From contig NZ_JARZHH010000004.1 in assembly GCF_029946515.1 (NCBI RefSeq), forward strand, positions 242,639 through 306,638: a DNA stretch of 64,000 bases, read 5' to 3'. This document shows, piece after piece, positions 9,397 to 17,430 of this stretch (its first letter is position 1; each line of letters starts with the position of its first letter). The translations under genes and the position numbers were made by a program. The notes under the pieces are model-generated. The model was not told where the DNA came from and did not search any database. It saw only the letters and a list, made by a program, of their open reading frames with translations. Origin of the DNA: Polyangium sp. 6x1. GTDB lineage: Bacteria > Myxococcota_A > Polyangia > Polyangiales > Polyangiaceae.

Positions 9397-10634
9397 CGCC
9401 TCGAACCCGCCCCCCGGCGCGCCTGCCGCTTCTGCCGCTCGTGCCCGATCGCGTGCGCCACGCCCGCGCGCAGCGTGCTCCACGTCTCCATGCCGCCGAG
9501 GTCCACGTCGAGATCGACCAGCGTCTTCGCCACCGCGCCCCGCACGCCCGTCAGCACCACCTCCGCGCCGACGAGCTCGGCGGCCCTCGCCGCGCGCACG
9601 ATCGACGCGGCCACCTCCGCGTCCACCACCGGCACGCCCGTGATGTCCACGATCACGTGCCCCGCGCCCGTCCGCGTGATCGCGGCCAGCATCACCTCGA
9701 TGATCCGCGGCGTCCGCGCGGCGTCGAGCGCGCCGACGAGCGGCATCGCGAGCACCCCTTCCGCGAGCGGCAAAAGCGGCGCCGCGAGCTCCCGCAGCGC
9801 CGCGGCCTGCGCCCGTTGCATCTCCTCTTCGAGCGCGCGCCGCTCCTCCTCGGCTCGCTCCTCGGGCGTCGCGTCGCGCACGAGCACGCACCGCGCGATC
9901 GTCTCGCCCGCCTCCGACTTCACGCGGAACGCCTTGAGCCGCGCGTTGAACGACGACCCGTCCGCGCGCCGGTACTTGAGGCTTCCCTCCCAGCTCCCCG
10001 TGTGCTCCGAGGCCTCGGCCATGTGCGCGAGCTTCGATTGCTCGTCCGGGTGAACGAAGTCCGTGAAGTGCCCGCGGCTGGCTTCTTCCGAGCCCATCAT
10101 CGCGCAGAACGCCGGGTTCGCGTAGATCACCGTCCCGTCGGGTTTGGCGATACCGATCCCGTCGGGCGCGTTCTCTGTGACCGCGCGCAGCACCATCGCG
10201 CGCTGCGCCGCTTCCTCGGCCTTCGTCCGGAACGCACGATTGAATGCGGCGGCTGCCGTGTTCATCGCGCCGACGATGCGCCGCGCGCCCGCTTCCGCGC
10301 CCGGCACGCCCTCGTCGACGGCTTCGAGCGCGGCTTCGAGCAGCCCTTGGCCTGTGTGTTCGAGCCAAGCGAGCGCCTTGCGCGTCTCGAAGCCTCGCGC
10401 CCGGGCTGCCTCGCCGAGGCGGTGCACCCACGCCTCGAGCTCGCCCGTCTCGGGGTTTTCCGCGGCGTCGAGCCACGCCTCGAAGCTCGCGTCGAGCTTC
10501 GCGCGGAGCTCGTCTGGCATGTCGAAGGCCTCGGCCGACCCGGGATTCGGGCTCGTTTCCACGAGGCGCGCGAGGACCTCGGGGCGCCTTTGCAACATCG
10601 CTCGCCGGAACGCGGAAACTTCGGCCCCCGACAT
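9393..10634 (-). CDS. RsbR-like PAS-STAS stressosome protein, copy A
   Basis: 413 residues and the first gene of a two-gene operon with copy B. It has the same architecture: a helical N-terminal module (1-150), PAS (about 152-255, TENAPDGIGIAKPDG), a helical linker (EERAEEERRALEEEMQRAQA) and STAS (about 285-395, GVLAMPLVGALDAART). Here the Thr171-type position is Ala339 (VVDAE) while the second acceptor Thr371 is kept, the mirror image of copy B. The start at 10634 is preferred because the residues read upstream of it are basic and unlike copy B. Confidence 0.82.
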   Translation of the reverse strand: MSGAEVSAFRRAMLQRRPEVLARLVETSPNPGSAEAFDMPDELRAKLDASFEAWLDAAENPETGELEAWVHRLGEAARARGFETRKALAWLEHTGQGLLEAALEAVDEGVPGAEAGARRIVGAMNTAAAAFNRAFRTKAEEAAQRAMVLRAVTENAPDGIGIAKPDGTVIYANPAFCAMMGSEEASRGHFTDFVHPDEQSKLAHMAEASEHTGSWEGSLKYRRADGSSFNARLKAFRVKSEAGETIARCVLVRDATPEERAEEERRALEEEMQRAQAAALRELAAPLLPLAEGVLAMPLVGALDAARTPRIIEVMLAAITRTGAGHVIVDITGVPVVDAEVAASIVRAARAAELVGAEVVLTGVRGAVAKTLVDLDVDLGGMETWSTLRAGVAHAIGHERQKRQARRGAGSRR

Positions 10635-10779
10635 GTACGCCTCAGCGTAAGAGCATCCTGGGCGCGCTCGCAAGCGCCCGAGCGACGCCACCCGCGCCCG
10701 AACCGTGCCCGCGACGACGCGGGGCGGCATACGTGGTCGCCGTGCGGCGGTTCGCCCTTGGGCCTTGTCGCGGAGAGAA

Positions 10780-10793
10780 AATCACGGTTGATT
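10780..10793 (+). promoter_or_regulatory. Palindrome upstream of the pyrimidine-degradation operon
   Basis: AATCA-CGGT-TGATT is a perfect 5+4+5 inverted repeat 100 bp upstream of mmsA, in an AT-richer patch of an otherwise very GC-rich spacer. It could be an operator for a GntR- or TetR-type regulator. No regulator gene is adjacent. Confidence 0.3.
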
Positions 10794-10812
10794 GTGCTCG
10801 GCGCGTCTCGCT

Positions 10813-10830
10813 CGGCCCCTGTCGGGGCCG
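10813..10830 (+). promoter_or_regulatory. GC-rich hairpin in the mmsA leader
   Basis: CGGCCCC-TGTC-GGGGCCG forms a perfect 7-bp stem with a 4-nt loop, about 62 nt before the mmsA start codon. It is not followed by a U run, so it is not a classical terminator. It may stabilise or shape the leader RNA. Confidence 0.35.
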
Positions 10831-10892
10831 CGGAGGCGCGCGCTCGGGGGGGAAGGGCGAAGCGCCCACGTCAGGAGGAGGATCGTCTTTTT

Positions 10893-12341
10893 ATGCGCGT
10901 GCTCGAGAACTTCATCAACGGCGCCTGGGTTGCTTCTGCGGGCACCACCTTGCTCGACGTGAAGAACCCCGCGACCGGGGAGCTGCTCGCCAAGGTCCCG
11001 CTCTCGACCTCGGGCGACGTCGACGCCGCGGTGCAAGCGGCCAAGGCTGCGTTCCCTGCGTGGCGCGCCGTCCCGCCGGTCCAGCGCGCGCGCTACCTCT
11101 TCAAGCTGAAGGGCCTCTTCGAGCAGCACCGCGAGGAGATCGCGGGCATCTGCACGAGCGAGCACGGCAAGACGTTCGCCGAGTCGTACAACGATTTCGG
11201 CCGCGGCATCGAGAACGTCGAGCACGCGTGTGGCATCCCGGCGCTGCTCATGGGGCAGAACCTCGAGGACGTCGCCTCGGGCATCGACTCGCGCGTCCTT
11301 CGCCAGCCGCTCGGCGTCTTCGCGGCGATCACGCCGTTCAACTTTCCGCCGATGGTGCCCCTCTGGTTCCTCCCGTACGCGATCGCCACGGGCAACACCT
11401 TCGTGCTGAAGCCGAGCGAGCAGGTGCCGCTCTCGCAGCGCCGCATCTTCGAGCTCATCCAGCAGATCGGCCTGCCGAACGGCGTCGTGAACCTCGTGAA
11501 CGGCGGCCGTGAGGTCGTCGAGTCGATCTGCGAGCACCCGGACGTGAAGGGCGTCTCCTTCGTCGGCTCCTCGCACGTCGCGAAGATCGTCTACCGGAAG
11601 TGCGGCGAGACCGGCAAGCGCGTCCAGGCGCTCGGCGGCGCGAAGAATTTCATCGTGATCATGCCCGACGCCGACATGGAGCGCGCGGTGCAGAACGCGG
11701 TCGAGTCCTGCTACGGCTGCGCAGGCCAGCGTTGCCTCGCGGGCAGCGTGATCGTCCCTGTCGGCGACGCGTACGAGCGCGTGCGGGACCTCTTCGTCGA
11801 GTACGCGAAGAAGCTCGTGCTCGGCGACGGCAAGGCGCCGGGCACCACGCTCGGGCCTGTCGTCTCGCGGGCGCACAAGGACCGCGTGCTTTCGTACATC
11901 GAGAAGGGCATCCAGGAGGGCGCGAAGCTCGTGCTCGACGGCCGCCACGCGACCGTGGACGGCCTGCCGGACGGCAACTGGATCGGGCCGACGATCTTCG
12001 AGGACGTGCGTCCCGACATGGTGATCGGGCGCGAGGAGATCTTCGGGCCAGTCGCGTCGTTCATGCGCGCGAAGGACCTCGACGAGGCGATCCGGCTCGC
12101 GAATGCGAGCGAATACGGCAACGCCGCGAGCATCTACACGACGAACGGCAAGGCCGCGCGCGACTTCGGGGCCCGCATCGAGGCGGGCATGGTCGGCGTG
12201 AACATCGGCGTCGCCGCGCCCATGTCCTTCTTCCCGTTCGGCGGCCAGAAGGCGAGCCTCTATGGCGACACGAAGGCCCACGGCTCGGCCGGCGTCGACT
12301 TCTACACCGAGCGCAAGATCGTCATCGAGAGGTGGTTCTAA
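10893..12341 (+). CDS. mmsA: Methylmalonate-semialdehyde dehydrogenase (CoA-acylating)
   Basis: 482 residues. The enzyme turns malonate or methylmalonate semialdehyde into acetyl- or propionyl-CoA with NAD and CoA. Supporting stretches are FINGAWVASAGTT, PFNFPPMVPLWFLPYAIATG, KPSEQVPLSQ and the catalytic-cysteine region SCYGCAGQRCLAGSV, all typical of MMSDH rather than general aldehyde dehydrogenases. AGGAGGAGG lies at a good distance upstream. As first gene of the pyrimidine operon it would consume the semialdehydes formed from beta-alanine (uracil) and beta-aminoisobutyrate (thymine). Its stop overlaps the next start by one base (TAATG). Confidence 0.93.
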   Translation: MRVLENFINGAWVASAGTTLLDVKNPATGELLAKVPLSTSGDVDAAVQAAKAAFPAWRAVPPVQRARYLFKLKGLFEQHREEIAGICTSEHGKTFAESYNDFGRGIENVEHACGIPALLMGQNLEDVASGIDSRVLRQPLGVFAAITPFNFPPMVPLWFLPYAIATGNTFVLKPSEQVPLSQRRIFELIQQIGLPNGVVNLVNGGREVVESICEHPDVKGVSFVGSSHVAKIVYRKCGETGKRVQALGGAKNFIVIMPDADMERAVQNAVESCYGCAGQRCLAGSVIVPVGDAYERVRDLFVEYAKKLVLGDGKAPGTTLGPVVSRAHKDRVLSYIEKGIQEGAKLVLDGRHATVDGLPDGNWIGPTIFEDVRPDMVIGREEIFGPVASFMRAKDLDEAIRLANASEYGNAASIYTTNGKAARDFGARIEAGMVGVNIGVAAPMSFFPFGGQKASLYGDTKAHGSAGVDFYTERKIVIERWF

Positions 12342-13216
12342 TGGCCAGGAAAGTCATCGGCGGGCTCATCCAGTGTAGCAATCCGCTCAATGATCCGAGC
12401 GCCTCGGTGCTCCAGATCCGCGACGCGATGTACGAGAAGCACCTCCCGTTCATCGAGGAGGCGGGCAAGAAGGGCGTGCAGATCCTCTGCTTGCAGGAGG
12501 TCTTCAACACCCCGTATTTCTGCCCCTCGCAGGACGCGAAATGGTGCGACACGGCCGAGGCGGTCCCGAACGGCCCCACGGTCCAGCGGCTCGCCGAGTA
12601 CGCGAAGAAGTACCAGATGGCGATGATCGTCCCCGTCTACGAGCGGGAGCAGGCCGGCGTGTATTACAACACGGCCGCCGTCATCGACGCGGACGGGACG
12701 TACCTCGGCAAGTACCGGAAAAACCACATCCCGCAGACGAACGGCTTCTGGGAGAAGTATTTCTTCAAGCCGGGCAACCTCGGGTATCCCACGTTCCAGA
12801 CGCGCTACGCGAAGATCGGCGTCTACATCTGCTACGACCGCCATTTCCCCGAGGGCGCGCGCCTTCTCGGCCTGAATGGTGCCGAGATCGTCTTCAACCC
12901 CTCGGCGACCGTGGCCGGTTTGTCCCAGTACCTCTGGAAGCTCGAGCAGCCCGCGCACGCCGTGGCGAACGGGTATTACATCGCGGCGAGTAACCGCGTC
13001 GGCACCGAGGCGCCGTGGAACATCGGCAAGTTCTACGGCACGAGCTATTTCTGCGATCCGCGGGGCAATTTCCTCGCCGTCGGCAGCGAGGACCGTGACG
13101 AGCTCGTCGTCGCGGAGATGGACCTCGACGTGATCGAGGAGGTGCGGCGCACCTGGCAGTTCTACCGCGACCGCAGGCCCGAGACGTACGAGGACATGGT
13201 CAAGCTCTTGCCCTGA
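12341..13216 (+). CDS. Beta-ureidopropionase (N-carbamoyl-beta-alanine amidohydrolase)
   Basis: 291 residues of the nitrilase superfamily. The catalytic Glu-Lys-Cys triad is visible: Glu in ILCLQEVFNTPYF, Lys in GKYRKNHIP and Cys in VYICYDRHFPEGAR. The DRHFPEGAR wording and the KLEQPAHAVANGYYIAASNR stretch match beta-ureidopropionases. It hydrolyses N-carbamoyl-beta-alanine to beta-alanine, CO2 and ammonia, the third step of reductive pyrimidine degradation. It is translationally coupled to mmsA. Confidence 0.92.
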   Translation: MARKVIGGLIQCSNPLNDPSASVLQIRDAMYEKHLPFIEEAGKKGVQILCLQEVFNTPYFCPSQDAKWCDTAEAVPNGPTVQRLAEYAKKYQMAMIVPVYEREQAGVYYNTAAVIDADGTYLGKYRKNHIPQTNGFWEKYFFKPGNLGYPTFQTRYAKIGVYICYDRHFPEGARLLGLNGAEIVFNPSATVAGLSQYLWKLEQPAHAVANGYYIAASNRVGTEAPWNIGKFYGTSYFCDPRGNFLAVGSEDRDELVVAEMDLDVIEEVRRTWQFYRDRRPETYEDMVKLLP

Positions 13217-13240
13217 TCGAGGGGCGTTCGGGAGGACGAG

Positions 13241-14647
13241 ATGGGCATCCTGATCAAGAATGGCGAGATCGTCACCGCCTCCGACAAGTTTGTCGGTGAC
13301 GTTTATTGCGATGGCGACAAGATCGTGGCGGTCGGGTCCGGGCTCGTGAAGCAGGGCGCGGACGACGTCGTCATCGACGCCTCGGGCCAGCTCGTCTTCC
13401 CGGGCGGCATCGACGCGCACGTGCACATGGAGCTGCCGTTCATGGGCACGGAGAGCTCCGACGATTTCGAGACGGGCACCGCGGCGGGCGTCGCCGGCGG
13501 CACCACGTCGATCATCGATTTCGTCATCCCTGCGCGCGGCCAGCATTTGCTCGACGGCCTCGCCATGTGGAAGGAGAAGGCGAAGAAGTCGGTCGCCGAT
13601 TACGCCTTCCACATGGCGGTCACCTGGTGGGGCGACCGCACGAAATCCGAGATGGAGCAGTGCGTCCGCGAGGAGGGCATCCCCTCCTTCAAGACGTTCA
13701 TGGCCTATCGCGGCGCGATCGGCGTCGACGACGTCGAGCTCATCCAGGTCATGCAGACGGCGAAGGACCTCGGCGCGCTCGTCACGGTGCACGCCGAGCA
13801 CGGCGACGTCGTCGTCGCGCTCCAGAAGAAGCTCGTCGCCGAGGGCAAGCTCGAACCGAAATACCACGCCCTCTCCCGCCCGGCGCCCGTCGAGGGCGAG
13901 GCGACGAACCGCGCGATCATGATGGCGCGCATGATCGGCGAGCCCATTTACATCGTCCATCTCACGTGTCGCGAGGCGCTCGACGCCGTCACCGACGCGC
14001 GCCGCCGCGGCCAGCTCGTCCTCGCCGAGACGTGCCCGCAATATTTGATCCTCGACGACTCGGTCTACGACAAACCCGATTTCGAGGGCGCGGCGTACGT
14101 CATGAGCCCGCCGATCCGGCCGAAGGGCCACCAGGAGGCGCTCTGGGCGGGCATCGCCTCGGGGCTCATTCAAGTGGTCGCGACGGACCATTGCCCCTTC
14201 AATCAGGTCGGCCAGAAGGACATGGGCCGGGAGAATTTCACGAAGATCCCGAACGGCGCGGCGGGTATCGAGAACCGCCTCGGCCTCCTCTGGACCTACG
14301 GCGTCCTCGGCGGCCACATCGACGTGAACCGCTTCGTGGATCTCTTCTCCACGCAGCCCGCGAAGATCTTCGGCCTCTATCCGCGCAAGGGCGCGATCGT
14401 GCCGGGCGCCGACGCCGATCTCGTGATCTTCGATCCGAAGGGGTCCAGCGTCATCTCGGCGAAGACGCACCACCACCGTTGCGATCGCAACATCTTCGAG
14501 GGATTCGAGGTCAAGGGCAAGGTGAGCCACACCATCGTCCACGGCCGCGTCCAATACAAGGACGGCAAGCTCGATGTCGTGCGCGGCGCGGGGCGTTATC
14601 TCCCGCGCAAGCTCGAGACGTCGGCTGCCGCGAGGGAGGTCCGATGA
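13241..14647 (+). CDS. hydA: Dihydropyrimidinase (hydantoinase)
   Basis: 468 residues of the cyclic amidohydrolase family. Metal-site residues are visible: GGIDAHVHME (HxH), FKTFMAYRG (carboxylated Lys), VTVHAEHGD, YIVHLTCREA and ATDHCPFNQ (Asp). It opens dihydrouracil or dihydrothymine to the N-carbamoyl beta-amino acid, the second step of the pathway. GGGAGGACG precedes the ATG. Its stop overlaps the preT start (ATGA, 14644-14647). Confidence 0.95.
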   Translation: MGILIKNGEIVTASDKFVGDVYCDGDKIVAVGSGLVKQGADDVVIDASGQLVFPGGIDAHVHMELPFMGTESSDDFETGTAAGVAGGTTSIIDFVIPARGQHLLDGLAMWKEKAKKSVADYAFHMAVTWWGDRTKSEMEQCVREEGIPSFKTFMAYRGAIGVDDVELIQVMQTAKDLGALVTVHAEHGDVVVALQKKLVAEGKLEPKYHALSRPAPVEGEATNRAIMMARMIGEPIYIVHLTCREALDAVTDARRRGQLVLAETCPQYLILDDSVYDKPDFEGAAYVMSPPIRPKGHQEALWAGIASGLIQVVATDHCPFNQVGQKDMGRENFTKIPNGAAGIENRLGLLWTYGVLGGHIDVNRFVDLFSTQPAKIFGLYPRKGAIVPGADADLVIFDPKGSSVISAKTHHHRCDRNIFEGFEVKGKVSHTIVHGRVQYKDGKLDVVRGAGRYLPRKLETSAAAREVR

Positions 14648-16011
14648 CGCATCATTCGCCGCACATCCCGGACGTCGAGGGGGACCGGCTCGAGGTCCTT
14701 TACGAGGACAAGAAGCCGCCGTACGGGGACGCCGAGGCCATCGCCGAGGCGAACCGGTGCCTGTATTGCGTGGACGCGCCGTGCATCAAGGCGTGCCCGA
14801 CCGCGATCGACATCCCCACGTTCATCCGGAAGATCGGCACGGGCAACGTCAAGGGTGCGGCGCGCACCATTCTCTCGCAGAACCTGCTCGGCAAATCGTG
14901 CGGCCAGGTTTGTCCGGTGGAGGTCCTCTGCGCCGGCGCCTGCGTGTACAACGACTGGAACCGCGATCCGATCAAGATCGGCCGCCTCCAGCGTCATGCC
15001 GTGGAGACGGCGCTCGCCGAGGATCCGCAGCTCTTCAAGCCCAAGGCCCCGACGGGCAAGCGCATCGCGCTCGTCGGCGCGGGCCCGGCGTCCGTCGCGG
15101 CGGCCGGCTGGCTCGCGCTCGAAGGGCACGAGGTGGCCATTTACGAGAAGAAGCTCCTGCCGGGCGGCCTCAATACGCTGGGCATTGCCCCGTACAAGAT
15201 GAAGGTCGAGGAGGCGCTCCAGGAGATCACCTGGGTGCTCTCGCTCGGCAACATCGAGCTCTATCAGGGCGTCGAGATCGTCCCCGTCTCGGGCTCGCCC
15301 GAGGAGGTCTCGGCGAGCGCGCTGCTCCAGCAATACGACGCGGTCTTCCTCGGCCTCGGCCTCGGCCCGGATTCGCGGCTCAAGATCCCCGGCGAGGACG
15401 GCGGCGGCGTGGTGGGCGCGACGCACCTCATCGAGCGGCTCAAGGCCGACCCGACGCTGCGCTTCAAGGGCGTCGATCGCGTGATCGTCGTCGGCGGCGG
15501 CAACACGGCCGTCGACATCGCGCACGAGCTCGCTCTGCTCGGCATCGAGACGACCATGGTGTATCGCGGCGGCGATCACGAAATGTCGGCCTACGAGCAC
15601 GAGCTCGCGAGCGGCCGCGTCGACGGCATGAGGGTCCTCTGCGAGCGCTCGCCGGTCGCGGTTTTACGGGACAACATGGGCAAGGTCACGGGCGTCCGCG
15701 TGATCCGGACCGAGGACAAGAAGCCCGTCGCCGGCACCGAAGAGGACCTCCGGGCCGACCTCGTGGTCGTCGCGGTCGGCCAGAGCCGCATGACCGAGGT
15801 CGCGCGCTCGTTCGAGGGCGTCGAGCTCGACACGCGCGGCCGGGTCATCGTCGATCCGAAGACCTACCGCACCGGAAACCCCAAGGTCTGGAGCGCCGGC
15901 GATTGCGTCAACGGCGGCAAGGAGGTCGTGAACGCGGTCGCCGAGGCGAAGATCGCGGTCACGAGCATGCACGCGTTCCTCATGGGCACGGAGAAGGGCG
16001 TGGGAGCCTGA
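14644..16011 (+). CDS. preT: NAD-dependent dihydropyrimidine dehydrogenase, electron-input subunit PreT
   Basis: 455 residues, related to glutamate synthase small subunits. The N-terminal iron-sulfur region carries CLYCVDAPCIKACP and CGQVCPVEVLCAGAC. The FAD-binding motif ALVGAGPASVAAAGWLALEG lies near residue 143 and the NAD(P)-binding motif VIVVGGGNTAVDIAHELALLG near residue 280, with a C-terminal FAD contact WSAGDCVNGGKEVVNAVAE. It oxidises NAD(P)H and passes electrons to PreA. It is coupled to hydA by a 4-base overlap. Confidence 0.95.
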   Translation: MTHHSPHIPDVEGDRLEVLYEDKKPPYGDAEAIAEANRCLYCVDAPCIKACPTAIDIPTFIRKIGTGNVKGAARTILSQNLLGKSCGQVCPVEVLCAGACVYNDWNRDPIKIGRLQRHAVETALAEDPQLFKPKAPTGKRIALVGAGPASVAAAGWLALEGHEVAIYEKKLLPGGLNTLGIAPYKMKVEEALQEITWVLSLGNIELYQGVEIVPVSGSPEEVSASALLQQYDAVFLGLGLGPDSRLKIPGEDGGGVVGATHLIERLKADPTLRFKGVDRVIVVGGGNTAVDIAHELALLGIETTMVYRGGDHEMSAYEHELASGRVDGMRVLCERSPVAVLRDNMGKVTGVRVIRTEDKKPVAGTEEDLRADLVVVAVGQSRMTEVARSFEGVELDTRGRVIVDPKTYRTGNPKVWSAGDCVNGGKEVVNAVAEAKIAVTSMHAFLMGTEKGVGA

Positions 16012-16014
16012 GAC

Positions 16015-17406
16015 ATGGCAGATCTATCGATTGATTTCGCGGGTATCAAGAGCCCGAACCCGTTCTGGCTCGCCTCGGCGCCGCCCACGAACACGGGCGA
16101 CCAGGTCATGCGCGCGTTCGACGCCGGCTGGGGCGGCGCCGTGTGGAAGACGCTCGGAAACCCGATCGTCAACGTGTCGAGCCGGTTCGGCGGCATCGAT
16201 TACGGCAATACGCGCATGATGGGGCTCAACAACATCGAGCTCATCACGGATCGGCCGCTCGAGGTGAACCTTCGCGAGATTCGCGAGGTCAAGCGCCGGT
16301 ATCCGAACCACGCCGTGATCACTTCGCTCATGGTCGAGACGAAGGAGGAGTGGAAGGAGATCATCCAGCGCGCCGAGGAGGCGGGCGCGGACGGCCACGA
16401 GCTCAATTTCGGCTGCCCGCATGGCATGTGCGAGCGCGGGATGGGCTCGGCCGTGAGCTCGGAGCCGAAGGTCCTCCGCGAGATCGCGAGCTGGGCCGTC
16501 GAATTCGCGACGAAGCCGGTCATCGTCAAGCTGAGCCCGAACGTGACGGACATCGTCGAGCCGGGTGAGGCGGTGCTCGAATCGAGGGCGCACGGGATCA
16601 GCTTGATCAACACGATCAAGTCGATCATGGCCATCGACCTCGACCGGATGGTGCCGCTGCCGCGCGTCGGCAACGCCTCGACGAACGGCGGTTATTGCGG
16701 CCCGGCGGTCAAGCCCGTCGCGCTGCACATGGTCGGCGAGTTGACGCGGCATCCGTACATCGCGAAGCTGCCGATCTCGGGCATCGGCGGCATCTCGAAC
16801 TGGCGCGACGCGGCCGAGTTCATCGCGCTCGGGTGCACGAGCGTGCAGGTGTGCACGGCGGTCATGCATTACGGCTACCGCATCGTCGAGGACATGATCG
16901 AGGGCCTGAGCGATTTCCTCGATTCGAAGGGCATGAAATCGGTCCTGGAGCTCCGGGGCCGGGCCGCGCCGCAATACAAGAACTGGGGCGAGCTCGACCT
17001 TGGCTATCGCGTCGTGGCGGACATCTCGACCGACAAATGCATTGGTTGCCAGCTCTGCTATGTCGCCTGCATGGACGGCGCGCACCAGTGCATCCACCTG
17101 CCTGGCCGCACCGAGGAGCAGGCGCGCAAGGCCGGGCATACGCACATCCCGAAGATCATCCCGGACCGCGCGGTCACGGCGAAGGGTGGGACGCCCGGCG
17201 GGCGCGTGCCGTTCGTCGACGAGGAGGAGTGCATCGGCTGCAATCTCTGCCAGCTCGTTTGCCCCGTCTCGGGCTGCATCACGATGAAGGAAGTGCCCTC
17301 GGGCAAACCGAGCGAGACCTGGAACGACCGCGTCCAGCGGGGCGCCGATTTCGTCCCCGGAGGCCTGCACGCCACGGAGATCGAGCGAGCCAAGCGAAGC
17401 AGCTGA
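16015..17406 (+). CDS. preA: NAD-dependent dihydropyrimidine dehydrogenase, catalytic subunit PreA
   Basis: 463 residues. An FMN-binding DHODH-like barrel (about 1-320) is followed by a C-terminal pair of [4Fe-4S] motifs, CIGCQLCYVAC and CIGCNLCQLVCP. The active-site loop reads ELNFGCPHGMCERGMGSA, with Cys134 at the position of the catalytic acid of mammalian DPD (Cys671). It reduces uracil or thymine to the dihydro form, the first step. It begins three bases after preT, so the two subunits are made together. Confidence 0.95.
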   Translation: MADLSIDFAGIKSPNPFWLASAPPTNTGDQVMRAFDAGWGGAVWKTLGNPIVNVSSRFGGIDYGNTRMMGLNNIELITDRPLEVNLREIREVKRRYPNHAVITSLMVETKEEWKEIIQRAEEAGADGHELNFGCPHGMCERGMGSAVSSEPKVLREIASWAVEFATKPVIVKLSPNVTDIVEPGEAVLESRAHGISLINTIKSIMAIDLDRMVPLPRVGNASTNGGYCGPAVKPVALHMVGELTRHPYIAKLPISGIGGISNWRDAAEFIALGCTSVQVCTAVMHYGYRIVEDMIEGLSDFLDSKGMKSVLELRGRAAPQYKNWGELDLGYRVVADISTDKCIGCQLCYVACMDGAHQCIHLPGRTEEQARKAGHTHIPKIIPDRAVTAKGGTPGGRVPFVDEEECIGCNLCQLVCPVSGCITMKEVPSGKPSETWNDRVQRGADFVPGGLHATEIERAKRSS

Positions 17407-17430
17407 GCCTACCATTTCGGGGGTCCCACC

